DNA of 64,000 nt from a virus (IMGVR_UViG_3300035181_000471:1-64000), one strand, 5' to 3'; shown: positions 52,208 to 58,740, counted from the stretch's first letter. Notes: generated by a model from the sequence alone, not told the origin. A program made the numbers and translations.

Positions 52208-52698
52208 GAAAATTTCCCTTGATTACAGAGAGCAACAAGCTCGTTGATGGTGGTCATAGCGGATTTATGAAGTATACCATGGCCCCCTTTAGCCTTCCAT
52301 TGAGCAATGTTCTTTTCATTGTCATCAATGAGGATATCACCGGGGGTGCAATGCTTCTGTTTGTCAATAGCGTATGGTCCAATATTGAACTCTACCCACT
52401 CACCAAGATTAACCCTTACCCACTCAGCCTTATCTGCTTCTGCGGTAGGGATTGACACTCTACGAGGAATTCCTGTAAGGATTCGTGGCTCATAGCCATG
52501 AACAACGAGATAGCCCCATAATTCTCCGGCATCAGGCATGGGCTTAAGCTGACGGTAGAACCCGGCACCGTTGCTGTTCTTTATCAAAAGATCCCACATT
52601 TCCTGATCTGATACCTCATTTGGATAGCGTCCTGTTAGGTGTTTAAAGCCATTGTCATAATCTGCTACCACACCATCTAGGTCTACGAATGTTTTCAT
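52204..52698 (-). CDS. HAD-family 5'-nucleotidase-like phosphatase
   Basis: 164 residues. Motif I VDLDGVVADYD (D6, D8), a motif II serine/threonine at ILTGIP, and motif III/IV K then LIDDNEKN fit the small 5'(3')-deoxyribonucleotidase subgroup of HAD enzymes. It overlaps guaC by 4 bases and would dephosphorylate nucleotides in the same pathway. First gene of the operon; the divergent papain-like gene starts 95 bases away. Confidence 0.8.
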   Translation of the reverse strand: MKTFVDLDGVVADYDNGFKHLTGRYPNEVSDQEMWDLLIKNSNGAGFYRQLKPMPDAGELWGYLVVHGYEPRILTGIPRRVSIPTAEADKAEWVRVNLGEWVEFNIGPYAIDKQKHCTPGDILIDDNEKNIAQWKAKGGHGILHKSAMTTINELVALCNQGKFS

Positions 52699-52792
52699 TT
52701 CACTCTCCAGTTACTATTACTTGTTTTCAGTTACTTTCATTGAAGTAAAAAAATAGATGGACTACGAACATGAATTGTAAGGGAGATTTTCA
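52699..52792. promoter_or_regulatory. Divergent intergenic region
   Basis: Ninety-four bases between the minus-strand HAD gene and the only plus-strand gene. AT-rich, with AGTTACT twice 24 bases apart and an imperfect palindrome around TACTTTCATTGAAGTA (52733-52748). Promoters for both directions should lie here; no bipartite GAAA-N13-AGTATNAT site is visible, so control probably differs. Confidence 0.4.
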
Positions 52793-53536
52793 ATGAGAAA
52801 ATATACTTGGAAACCAGACATACCAGATTTTAGAGATCGTGCCTACAGCACAGTAGCTCCGACTGTTCTGCCGCCTTCGATAGACCTGAGGGCGTCATTT
52901 CCACCTTGTTATGATCAGGGTCAGCTAGGTTCATGCACAAGCAATGCTATCGCAGGAGATTGTGAATTTAATATGATTTTGCAGAAAGAGGACTCGTTTA
53001 CCCCTGCAAGACTGGGAATTTACTACTTAGAAAGAAGGCTAGAGGGGACTGTAAATCAGGATTCCGGGGCTCAGATCCGTGATGGAATTAAAGTTGTGGC
53101 TAAATATGGAGTATGGCCAGAAACGATGCAGCCCTACAATATTACCAAATTCAAAAAGGCACCCACAAATGCTATGTTGAAAATTGGGGCCACTCACCAA
53201 GCCCTCACTTACGAAAGATTAGATGGGAGTCTTCTTCAGATGAAGACTCGTTTGGCCTCGGGATTTCCTTTTGTCTTCGGGTTCACTGTATATGAGTCTT
53301 TTGAGTCTGCCACGGTTGCTAAGACAGGCATCGTCCCAATGCCCAAACCCACTGAAAGTGTTCTAGGAGGCCACGCTGTTTTGGCTGTTGGATATGATGA
53401 TTCCAAAAATGCGGTCCTGGTTAGAAATTCCTGGGGTTCTGGGTGGGGACTAAACGGCTATTTCTGGCTACCATATGATTACATCACTAATCCCAATTTA
53501 GCAGATGATATGTGGGCCATTTCCAGGATGAAGTAA
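52793..53536 (+). CDS. Papain-like cysteine protease (C1A)
   Basis: 247 residues, start supported by AAGGGAG upstream. Q42 and catalytic C48 in QGQLGSC, H194 in GGHAVLAVGYD and N212 in RNSWGSGWG give the full papain set. The N-terminal 25 residues resemble the short head of bacterial C1A proteins (KPDIPDFRD). No signal peptide or long propeptide, so it would work in the cytoplasm or be packaged. Opposite orientation and its own terminator suggest separate control or a later acquisition. Confidence 0.9.
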   Translation: MRKYTWKPDIPDFRDRAYSTVAPTVLPPSIDLRASFPPCYDQGQLGSCTSNAIAGDCEFNMILQKEDSFTPARLGIYYLERRLEGTVNQDSGAQIRDGIKVVAKYGVWPETMQPYNITKFKKAPTNAMLKIGATHQALTYERLDGSLLQMKTRLASGFPFVFGFTVYESFESATVAKTGIVPMPKPTESVLGGHAVLAVGYDDSKNAVLVRNSWGSGWGLNGYFWLPYDYITNPNLADDMWAISRMK

Positions 53537-53561
53537 TTACTTTATACAGCTTTGAATGGAC

Positions 53562-53616
53562 CAAGTGTCCCTGACTCGGGTGTCGGTTAATCTGGAGTCA
53601 GGGACACTTGATTTTT
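53562..53616 (+). terminator. Rho-independent terminator of the protease gene
   Basis: Perfect 16-bp stem CAAGTGTCCCTGACTC / GAGTCAGGGACACTTG with a 17-nt loop, then ATTTTT. One of the longest perfect stems in the window; it separates plus-strand transcription from the minus-strand tRNA array. Confidence 0.92.
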
Positions 53617-53654
53617 AGTTGAGAATTTCATGACGGCCCCACTATTTATAGAAT

Positions 53655-53729
53655 TGGCGGGGGATGAGAGATTCGAACTCCCAGGCGTGGATTTGGAGTC
53701 CACTCGTTTAGCCATTAACGGAATCCCCC
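53655..53729 (-). tRNA. tRNA-Trp(CCA)
   Basis: Seven-bp acceptor GGGGGAT/ATCCCCC, G discriminator, encoded CCA; anticodon loop CTCCAAA. Last gene of the array in transcription order. Confidence 0.93.
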
Positions 53730-53754
53730 GTAACTAAATAAGAATAACATGAAT

Positions 53755-53829
53755 TGGAGCCTAAGGAGGGAGTTGAACCCTCTTTCCATCCTTACCAAAG
53801 ATGTGTAATAGCCGTTATACTACAGAGGC
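53755..53829 (-). tRNA. tRNA-Thr(GGT)
   Basis: Loop TTGGTAA, encoded CCA. Two mismatches in the acceptor stem (positions 5 and 6). Confidence 0.85.
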
Positions 53830-53862
53830 ATTGAGGTGAGGGGACTGCCCCCTCACTAGGGA

Positions 53863-54474
53863 TTACAGAAGTTCGAAGTTTCTGTGGTACCAGAAACCGT
53901 CTTGGAAAGTGTTCATAATGGCAACAGCGGTAATCTTGTTGTCCATGTCTGGCTCTCTCCAAATTGTTTTGTATTCGCCAGGACCAGTCTTCCCAGAGAG
54001 ATCTTTGCTACTGGCGTAAGGACTAGTGTCCTTTTTAGGAGTCATTAGGATGAGAGTCCCATTGGTCCAAGGAGCGAGTGGATGCTCCTTTTGAAACTGT
54101 GCGGCGGCGTGACTAGCCTGGACAACCTTTTGTGAGGTCGAGAGACTTGGATCGACAACGATGTAAAGCTTTTTGGCTCCAGGGTTGTTGAGGTAGGTCT
54201 TGAAGTGTTGAATCCCGGCCTGCATTGGGGCTAGAAGGGCCTTGTATTCTCTTTGCTTGCCTTCGGTATAGGGTAGGGTCTCACAAGGGCCTTTAGCCTT
54301 GTGTCCCGCTAATCCGCGAATCAGAGCGCGATGCTCACTGAGAGCGATATGGAGCATTCTGATTTCGGTTCTAAGGCCACCTTGCTTCTTGTGCTTTTCG
54401 ATAAGCAGTCTGAGCAAGAGTCTAGCGTTGAAGTAAGCTTCTTTTTGTTCCTGAGTGTAAGTGACATAAGCCAT
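53863..54474 (-). CDS. PTH2-like protein, 203 residues
   Basis: Start at 54474 with AAAGGAGA upstream. Residues about 100-200 resemble peptidyl-tRNA hydrolase 2: KLYIVVDPSLSTSQKVVQAS followed by HAA and AAQF, a conserved dyad of that fold, then a strand with TLILM. The N-terminal 95 residues are helical and have no PTH2 counterpart. A peptidyl-tRNA or tRNA-binding role suits its place inside the tRNA array but is not proven. Confidence 0.55.
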   Translation of the reverse strand: MAYVTYTQEQKEAYFNARLLLRLLIEKHKKQGGLRTEIRMLHIALSEHRALIRGLAGHKAKGPCETLPYTEGKQREYKALLAPMQAGIQHFKTYLNNPGAKKLYIVVDPSLSTSQKVVQASHAAAQFQKEHPLAPWTNGTLILMTPKKDTSPYASSKDLSGKTGPGEYKTIWREPDMDNKITAVAIMNTFQDGFWYHRNFELL

Positions 54475-54575
54475 GTTTTTCTCCTTTAGAATGGTTGGCT
54501 GGTTTGTTAGCGGCAACTTCTAAGGATGGCTTATGGTGAGCGTGATGGCACCTAGAGGTGATTTCTCCCGGTCAT

Positions 54576-54583
54576 ATTATACT
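54576..54583 (-). promoter_or_regulatory. AGTATAAT box without GAAA element
   Basis: An octamer identical to the promoter core, about 100 nt upstream of the PTH2-like gene and downstream of the CUA tRNA. The upstream GAAA is missing, so it is a weaker candidate. Confidence 0.35.
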
Positions 54584-54602
54584 CCTTTATGGTTAAGTAA
54601 AA

Positions 54603-54680
54603 TGGTGCCCTCGGAGGAATTCGAATCCCCGATCAAGGTTTTAGAGACCCCAGCTTTAGGCCAGACTAAGCTACGAGGGC
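54603..54680 (-). tRNA. Amber suppressor tRNA (anticodon CUA)
   Basis: Full cloverleaf: acceptor GCCCTCG/CGAGGGC, D stem GCTT/AAGC, anticodon stem GGGGT/ACCTT with seven-base loop CTCTAAA (anticodon CTA), T arm GGGGA-TTCGAAT-TCCTC, A discriminator and encoded CCA. The loop differs by one base from the Trp loop CTCCAAA at 60592. Two pairs of the anticodon stem are G-U. The charged amino acid cannot be read from the sequence. It would decode UAG. Confidence 0.85.
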
Positions 54681-54687
54681 TAGTAAC

Positions 54688-55050
54688 CTAGACTTCTGGG
54701 ATGATTAGAGGCTCAATCTGGCTTAGATCATTGGGAGTCAACTTGACATCACCAAAGGCGGCAAGAGGGAGTGGTTCGAAGGGGACTTCAATCTCAGTGG
54801 TTAGAAGCTCGGTCATTGCGGCGGTAAAACCAGGACCATCTTCAGGTGAAAAGACGAACTGGGTCTTGTCATCATTCAACACACCGTTGAACTTCTCAAT
54901 GAGCTTCTGTCTTTCCGTGTCGAAAGTAGCCATCTCAGCGATCAGCACCTTGGCTAAACGAGAGATCTGGTATGATGTCTTAGTAGGGAACACCTTGTCG
55001 TAAATGGTTGAACCTAGAATGGACTGAATTTCTTGAATCTTTAGCTTCAT
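54688..55050 (-). CDS. Hypothetical helical protein, 120 residues
   Basis: AGGAG upstream of the ATG and a GAAA-N13-AGTATCAT site 16 nt before it. Helical first half. Ends in TAG directly before the CUA tRNA. No family recognised. Confidence 0.65.
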   Translation of the reverse strand: MKLKIQEIQSILGSTIYDKVFPTKTSYQISRLAKVLIAEMATFDTERQKLIEKFNGVLNDDKTQFVFSPEDGPGFTAAMTELLTTEIEVPFEPLPLAAFGDVKLTPNDLSQIEPLIIPEV

Positions 55051-55065
55051 GTTAACTCCTAAAAT

Positions 55066-55093
55066 ATGATACTGCTTAAACTGGTCTTTCTGG
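55066..55093 (-). promoter_or_regulatory. Bipartite phage promoter candidate
   Basis: AGACCAGAAA, 13 nt, AGTATCAT, 16 nt upstream of the 120-residue gene, overlapping the end of the metallopeptidase-like gene. Confidence 0.45.
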
Positions 55094-55573
55094 TCTCATA
55101 CCTTTAAATTTCTCTGGGTATGTTTTCAAAAGGAATTTTCTGGTTTCGGCTTCTTGCTTAAGCGCGCTTTTTTCAAGAGTTCGATCTTTCCAAGGAAGGT
55201 CTTTCTCTTCGTCTACAATGGAGATAAATCTATCAACTCCAAAAACTATATATGCATCGAAGGCGTGGTCTAGTTCGTGAGCGATAATTGGTTCAAGTTT
55301 TTCACGCTTCAAATTGATCTCGTTCCAGTCGAAAGTAATCTCGGCTCTATCATGGAAAATGGCGGTCTGGGCTAGTGTGTTACCCTTTAAATCCCCGATC
55401 TTCCAAGTGATAGGCACGGGAATGGCCTTTAATCTGGCGTTATCAGCGGGTGATAGCTGAAGTAGAGTTTCTAAAGCGGTCTGAATTTGTTGCTGTGGAG
55501 TAGGCTGAGGCTTACAAGTCACTAAAAGAAGGACCGTAAGGGTCGCCAGACATAGCTTGCTGAGTGTGTGCAT
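55076..55573 (-). CDS. Putative lipoprotein zinc metallopeptidase, 165 residues
   Basis: N-terminal signal with a hydrophobic stretch ending LLLVTC20, an imperfect lipobox. Residues 99-103 read HELDH, the HExxH zinc motif, in a region with a further E about 40 residues later. A secreted, membrane-anchored peptidase is plausible. A second HExxH protein lies at 5305-5985; they are not similar otherwise. Confidence 0.6.
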   Translation of the reverse strand: MHTLSKLCLATLTVLLLVTCKPQPTPQQQIQTALETLLQLSPADNARLKAIPVPITWKIGDLKGNTLAQTAIFHDRAEITFDWNEINLKREKLEPIIAHELDHAFDAYIVFGVDRFISIVDEEKDLPWKDRTLEKSALKQEAETRKFLLKTYPEKFKGMRPERPV

Positions 55574-55613
55574 ATGAGCCTCAACATAGAAATAGAAATT
55601 AGTTATTTTTTTT

Positions 55614-55699
55614 TGGCGGAAGCGATAGGAATTGAACCTACAACCCTGTTACGGGCGACAGTTTTCGAGACTGCTTGTCATGCCAGTGACCACGCTTCC
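55614..55699 (-). tRNA. tRNA-Ser(CGA)
   Basis: Class II fold with long variable arm, loop CTCGAAA, G discriminator, encoded CCA. Confidence 0.9.
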
Positions 55700-55734
55700 G
55701 TGATATTGTGACTCCACCGGACACGGTATTTCGC

Positions 55735-55807
55735 GCCAACCTAGTCCGAATCGAACGGATTATAGCCCCGAAAAGCTCTTTGGTTCTCCCGTAAGGAGTC
55801 AAGGCGT
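55735..55807 (-). tRNA. Degenerate tRNA-like remnant
   Basis: A T-loop sequence (TTCGATT) and a D-arm-like CTCC/GGAG hairpin are present but acceptor strands do not pair. The rest of 55700-55890 shows no gene. Probably a decayed tRNA. Confidence 0.3.
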
Positions 55808-55890
55808 GAATGGACTTAGGAGGTCTGAATCGCATCTTATAGCCGTCTGCTAAACTGCATCTATTCAGTTCGTTCGTTCAGGTCACAAAT

Positions 55891-55964
55891 TGGAGCGGGA
55901 TAGGGGGCTTGAACCCCTGACACTAGCTCGGCAAGCTAAAGTTTTACCACTAAACTAATCCCGC
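55891..55964 (-). tRNA. tRNA-Gly(GCC)
   Basis: Acceptor GCGGGAT/ATCCCGC, loop TTGCCGA, encoded CCA. Confidence 0.93.
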
Positions 55965-55966
55965 AA

Positions 55967-56054
55967 TGGCGGAAGATAAGGGAATCGAACCCTTTAGGCT
56001 GTTATACCTTCACTTTAGCAAAGTGACGCACCTCTCCAACTGTGCCGATCTTCC
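55967..56054 (-). tRNA. tRNA-Ser(GCT)
   Basis: Class II, loop TTGCTAA, G discriminator, encoded CCA; two bases from the Gly tRNA. Confidence 0.92.
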
Positions 56055-56060
56055 ATGATT

Positions 56061-56138
56061 TGGTAATCCCAGCGGGATTTGAACCCGCATTCTCACCTTG
56101 AGAGGGTGGCGTCCTGGCCTGAGTTAGACGATGGGACT
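56061..56138 (-). tRNA. tRNA-Glu(CTC)
   Basis: Resembles bacterial tRNA-Glu (TCGTCTA D arm); loop CTCTCAA; one mismatch at the base of the anticodon stem; encoded CCA. Confidence 0.85.
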
Positions 56139-56142
56139 GTCG

Positions 56143-56964
56143 TTACTGGTGTATCTTGTGTCGCCTATCATTAAAGGAGAACTCAATATACTCTACTTTC
56201 TGGTTACCAGTGAATTTAGTCTTGAATTGTTCAATATATTTATTAGCTTTGCCCTTTTTGACATATGCTATTGTAGTATGAGGCGCATAGTCAGGGAATG
56301 AATTGGCGTTATCTGGGTAGACTTCATTGCAATAATCGAATAAATCCTGGAGTTCTGGACTCTTTTCAACCTTTATAATGAGAACATCGTATGGTGCATC
56401 AGCGGGAGTGAACTGGCTTAAACCTAACCACTCAACCGACTTGACTTCTAGGCTTGGGTTGAACTTGTCTGGTGTTTGGTCCTTAATTCCGTAGAGACAA
56501 GTAATGTGGGGGTAGTCCTCTTTTCCCTTGATCTCTCCATCGGTGTAGACATCCTCTGGATCAACACTTTCAACGAACTCTAGAATTTTCTTAGTGACCT
56601 CTGGAGCGTAAGTCAACTGCACTGTGCTGTAGTCGTAAGCGGCTTGCTTTGTAAGGAGTCTGGCGAAAAAGGTTAGGAACCCCTTTTTACCACCTTGGCC
56701 GTAAGCTCTATCGTGATCGCCTTGAACACTAAGAATGAACAAAACTCCTTCATCAACCTTACACACGGCTCTTATTCCTTGGGATACTCGGATGGAAAGG
56801 AAGCCTGGGTTAGACTTAATTGGTTCTAAGTGGGTTCCTGCCCCATCTCTTAGCTGTTGTTCAGTGGCCTCAGTGACTTTAATCCTCAGAGCATCAAGAA
56901 GACGCTTTATATTCGGATTCTTTTTTGCCTGTTTAGTAGCGTCTTTTCCAAGTTCCATTTGCAT
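56143..56964 (-). CDS. RelE/ParE-like toxin domain fused to a 2H phosphoesterase
   Basis: 273 residues. Residues 25-90 resemble RelE/ParE-type mRNA interferases: LEPIKSNPGFLSIRV, IRAVCKVD, VLFILSVQGDHDRAY. Residues 115-273 form a 2H phosphoesterase, with both catalytic motifs H153-I-T155 and H229-T-T231. 2H enzymes cleave 2'-5' or cyclic phosphodiesters; phage members include anti-CBASS nucleases, and others act in RNA repair. The combination in one chain, inside a tRNA array, is unusual. AGAGGG precedes the ATG. Confidence 0.75.
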   Translation of the reverse strand: MQMELGKDATKQAKKNPNIKRLLDALRIKVTEATEQQLRDGAGTHLEPIKSNPGFLSIRVSQGIRAVCKVDEGVLFILSVQGDHDRAYGQGGKKGFLTFFARLLTKQAAYDYSTVQLTYAPEVTKKILEFVESVDPEDVYTDGEIKGKEDYPHITCLYGIKDQTPDKFNPSLEVKSVEWLGLSQFTPADAPYDVLIIKVEKSPELQDLFDYCNEVYPDNANSFPDYAPHTTIAYVKKGKANKYIEQFKTKFTGNQKVEYIEFSFNDRRHKIHQ

Positions 56965-56975
56965 GTAAAGCCCTC

Positions 56976-57131
56976 TTATTCAGCGATGTAGCCAGCCTTG
57001 CGAAGAGCCTGCTTACCGCCAGCCTTGCGAAGAGCCTTGTAATCTTCGATTTCCTTGTTGTAACGAGCAACCTGCTCAGCGGTCAGAACGATCTCAGGCT
57101 CAGCGGTCTTCTTGTTCTTTTCGTTGGTCAT
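56976..57131 (-). CDS. Small basic protein with internal repeat, 51 residues
   Basis: GGAGGG sits 8 nt before the ATG, and a bipartite promoter candidate lies at 57148. The C-terminal half contains two copies of ALRKAG, encoded by an identical 18-base repeat. Charged helix otherwise. It ends 11 bases before the RelE-2H gene and could be its partner or antitoxin; that is inference from position only. Confidence 0.7.
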   Translation of the reverse strand: MTNEKNKKTAEPEIVLTAEQVARYNKEIEDYKALRKAGGKQALRKAGYIAE

Positions 57132-57147
57132 GTGTCCCTCCACTATT

Positions 57148-57175
57148 ATTATACCAGAGTTAAGTTGATTCTCTT
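57148..57175 (-). promoter_or_regulatory. Bipartite phage promoter candidate
   Basis: AGTAAGAGAA, 13 nt, GGTATAAT, 17 nt upstream of the 51-residue gene; probably drives it and the RelE-2H gene. Confidence 0.55.
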
Positions 57176-57190
57176 ACTAGAATTGAGAAG

Positions 57191-57358
57191 TTATTTGTTC
57201 CTGTGGGTCTTTTTCTTTCTGACCCCATGCCTAGGTTTGCGGGAAGCATTTTCATTGCGATGCCACTTGCAGTAGGGGCAACTGGCTTCTAGTTCTTTAT
57301 GCCTTTTGGCCCAGACCGTAGAGTTTTCGGTAGTGTCTAGTTCATTTTTGGCTTTCAT
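57191..57358 (-). CDS. Small cysteine-pair protein, 55 residues
   Basis: Start at 57358 with AGGAG upstream. Contains CPYCKWHRNEN, a CxxC zinc-like knuckle, and a strongly basic C-terminus. Nucleic-acid binding is likely; no family named. A longer in-frame extension runs through a tRNA and is rejected. Confidence 0.65.
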   Translation of the reverse strand: MKAKNELDTTENSTVWAKRHKELEASCPYCKWHRNENASRKPRHGVRKKKTHRNK

Positions 57359-57378
57359 AAAGCTCCTGGAATAATGGG

Positions 57379-57464
57379 TCCGTCCTAGGGGAGTCGAACC
57401 CCTTGTGCGTAAAATTACGCTGTGGTTTAAAAGACCACGGCCTGAACCGTGCGGCAAAGGACGG
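57379..57464 (-). tRNA. Class II tRNA with anticodon TTT
   Basis: Acceptor CCGTCCT/AGGACGG, anticodon stem GTGGT/ACCAC, loop CTTTTAA. The variable region forms a 5-bp stem (GCGTA/TACGC), as in Leu/Ser/Tyr tRNAs, although TTT is a Lys anticodon. The 3' end reads ACCCA, not ACCA. Confidence 0.75.
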
Positions 57465-57486
57465 ATAATGGTGCTATTTGTGTTTT

Positions 57487-57560
57487 TGGTAGCCACTTGC
57501 AGAATCGAACTGCAAACTCTTCCATGTCGAAGAAGCGGTATCCCACTTACCTAAGCGGCT
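57487..57560 (-). tRNA. tRNA-Val(GAC) with C33
   Basis: Loop TCGACAT between stem CTTCT/GGAAG puts C at position 33 instead of the near-universal U. Encoded CCA. Confidence 0.85.
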
Positions 57561-57573
57561 ATTTTAATTCACT

Positions 57574-57634
57574 GGGTAGTTGCATTCACCCATCCGGTAG
57601 GGACACCTGTTTTCAAAATCCCGGCTTGTCAAGC
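57574..57634 (-). ncRNA. Structured spacer RNA candidate
   Basis: Fills the gap between two tRNAs. Hairpins GCTTGACAAGC, GGGA/TCCC and GGGT/ACCC; no T-loop or CCA, so not a standard tRNA. Confidence 0.4.
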
Positions 57635-57645
57635 TCCTTTAATAG

Positions 57646-57730
57646 TGGTGCGGATAGAGGGAGTCGAACCCCCATGCCGTTAGGCGCTGGCTTCTAAGAC
57701 CAGTTTGTCTACCAATTCCAACATACCCGC
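57646..57730 (-). tRNA. tRNA-Leu(TAG)
   Basis: Normal class II fold, loop CTTAGAA, encoded CCA. Confidence 0.92.
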
Positions 57731-57736
57731 ATCGAA

Positions 57737-57811
57737 TGGAGCCTCTAAGGGGAATCGAACCCCTATCGTCTGATTACGAAACAGACATAATTGCCATTAT
57801 ACTACAGAGGC
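57737..57811 (-). tRNA. tRNA-Thr(CGT)
   Basis: Loop TTCGTAA; T-T mismatch closing the loop; acceptor GCCTCTG shared with tRNA-Thr(GGT). Confidence 0.88.
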
Positions 57812-57841
57812 AAGAAGTAATTTAGTTGTCCAGTTAAATGT

Positions 57842-57916
57842 TGGTGTGACATGGGGGTTATGATCCCCCTCCGCGACTTTCACAGAGTCGTGTGCATCCG
57901 ATTACACCTATGTCAC
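57842..57916 (-). tRNA. tRNA-His(GTG)
   Basis: Loop CTGTGAA, encoded CCA. The base 5' of the acceptor is G, fitting G-1, but the discriminator is A instead of C. Confidence 0.9.
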
Positions 57917-57959
57917 CGTCTGGGGAATGAAGGACCACCTGTCCTAAATTCCGATTCTA

Positions 57960-58038
57960 TGGCGGTTCGTACGGGATTTGAACCCGTGATCTTTTGCGTG
58001 ACAGGCAAATGGGGACGGCCAGACTCCCCTAACGAACC
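57960..58038 (-). tRNA. tRNA-Asp(GTC)
   Basis: Loop CTGTCAC, G discriminator, encoded CCA. A hairpin-rich 43-base spacer precedes it. Confidence 0.93.
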
Positions 58039-58040
58039 AT

Positions 58041-58117
58041 TGGTACCCCCGGTAGGACTCAAACCTACATAATTCACCGTGTAAAGATGATGCCTAATCT
58101 CTCGGCGTCACAGGGGC
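58041..58117 (-). tRNA. tRNA-Val(TAC)
   Basis: Loop TTTACAC, T arm GTAGG/CCTAC, encoded CCA; first acceptor pair G-U. Confidence 0.88.
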
Positions 58118-58125
58118 ATTGATGT

Positions 58126-58201
58126 TGGAGCCGAATATCAGAATTGAACTGATCTCTCTGCGTTACAAGGGCAGAATAATTATCCACTATACTAATCCGG
58201 C
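58126..58201 (-). tRNA. tRNA-Thr(TGT)
   Basis: Loop CTTGTAA with a C-C mismatch closing it; encoded CCA. Confidence 0.85.
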
Positions 58202-58208
58202 ATGATAT

Positions 58209-58279
58209 TGGAAGGGCTGTAGGGAATCGAACCCTATCTGTTCGCTTCAAAGGCGAATCTGTCATCCTGTCTCAACCCT
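58209..58279 (-). tRNA. tRNA-Gln(TTG)
   Basis: Stem TTCGC/GCGAA, loop CTTTGAA, encoded CCA; short D arm (71 nt total). Confidence 0.88.
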
Positions 58280-58280
58280 A

Positions 58281-58378
58281 TGGTTTCACACCTGAGCCGT
58301 CAAGCCCCAATCTCCCTAGCCCATCAAGCCGTATGGAAGACAATCGCTAGACTGATGAGATCCGTGCGATAGTGTGAA
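58281..58378 (-). ncRNA. 98-nt tRNA-like RNA with CCA end
   Basis: Perfect 7-bp acceptor-like stem TTCACAC/GTGTGAA, A, then encoded CCA, abutting tRNA-Asn on one side and tRNA-Gln on the other. Inside there is no TTCRA T-loop; GGCTTGAYGG occurs twice. A loop CTTCCAT (TCC) can be drawn but on a weak stem. May be a degenerate tRNA or a distinct stable RNA. Confidence 0.5.
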
Positions 58379-58460
58379 TGGCTCTCCATGTAGGAATCGA
58401 ACCTACTTAGCTTGCGCGACTGGTTAACAGCCAGTTACCGACCCGGACAGTATATGGAGA
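58379..58460 (-). tRNA. tRNA-Asn(GTT), first copy
   Basis: Stem ACTGG/CCAGT, loop CTGTTAA, G discriminator, encoded CCA. The variable loop is 12 nt, long for Asn. Confidence 0.88.
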
Positions 58461-58471
58461 ATGAATTTCTT

Positions 58472-58522
58472 AGATAGTGGCCGTTGATCCACTTACGCTC
58501 TGTCGCTCAGTGCAGAGTATCT
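58472..58522 (-). ncRNA. Structured spacer RNA candidate
   Basis: Closing helix AGATA/TATCT around two arms, CTCTG/CAGAG and AGTGG/CCACT. It starts 3 nt after a tRNA CCA end. No anticodon or T-loop. Confidence 0.4.
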
Positions 58523-58525
58523 GTT

Positions 58526-58601
58526 TGGTGCCTCAGATGGGAGTCGAACCCACAACCAATAGAGTAAGAGTCTACTGCTCGACCAATTGAGCTTCTGAAG
58601 C
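58526..58601 (-). tRNA. tRNA-Lys(CTT)
   Basis: Class I fold, loop CTCTTAC, encoded CCA. Confidence 0.92.
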
Positions 58602-58607
58602 ATAAAT

Positions 58608-58666
58608 ACAGCACCCGGCACACTGGCTCTTTTACGCATACGCGACCTGTAGCCTGACGGTGTTGT
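58608..58666 (-). ncRNA. Structured spacer RNA candidate
   Basis: Closing helix of 8 bp (ACAACACC/GGTGCTGT, one G-U) with inner GGCT/AGCC and CGC/GCG hairpins. Not a tRNA. Confidence 0.4.
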
Positions 58667-58671
58667 GATTT

Positions 58672-58733
58672 TGGTGGATACAGTGGGTATTGAACCCACC
58701 TAGGGAGCTACCCTACTCGCCTTGAGTGTACCC
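58672..58733 (-). tRNA. Truncated tRNA lacking a D arm
   Basis: Acceptor GGGTACA/TGTATCC, T arm GTGGG-TTCAATA-CCCAC, A discriminator and CCA are intact, but only 27 nt lie between acceptor and T arm, too few for a D arm. Anticodon unresolved. Probably non-functional. Confidence 0.45.
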
Positions 58734-58740
58734 ATGATCG

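Noticed and set aside
55638-55835. Minus-strand open frame of 65 codons between tRNAs
   Set aside because: It runs straight through the tRNA-Ser acceptor and a tRNA remnant and has no ribosome site.
57801-57811. TATAAT-like core in the plus-strand text near tRNA-Thr genes
   Set aside because: GTAGTATAA belongs to the conserved D-arm of Thr and other tRNAs, not to a promoter.
58361-58367. CTGATGA, the core of a hammerhead ribozyme, on the plus strand near 58350
   Set aside because: No GAAA core or stem II follows, and it lies opposite a minus-strand RNA.
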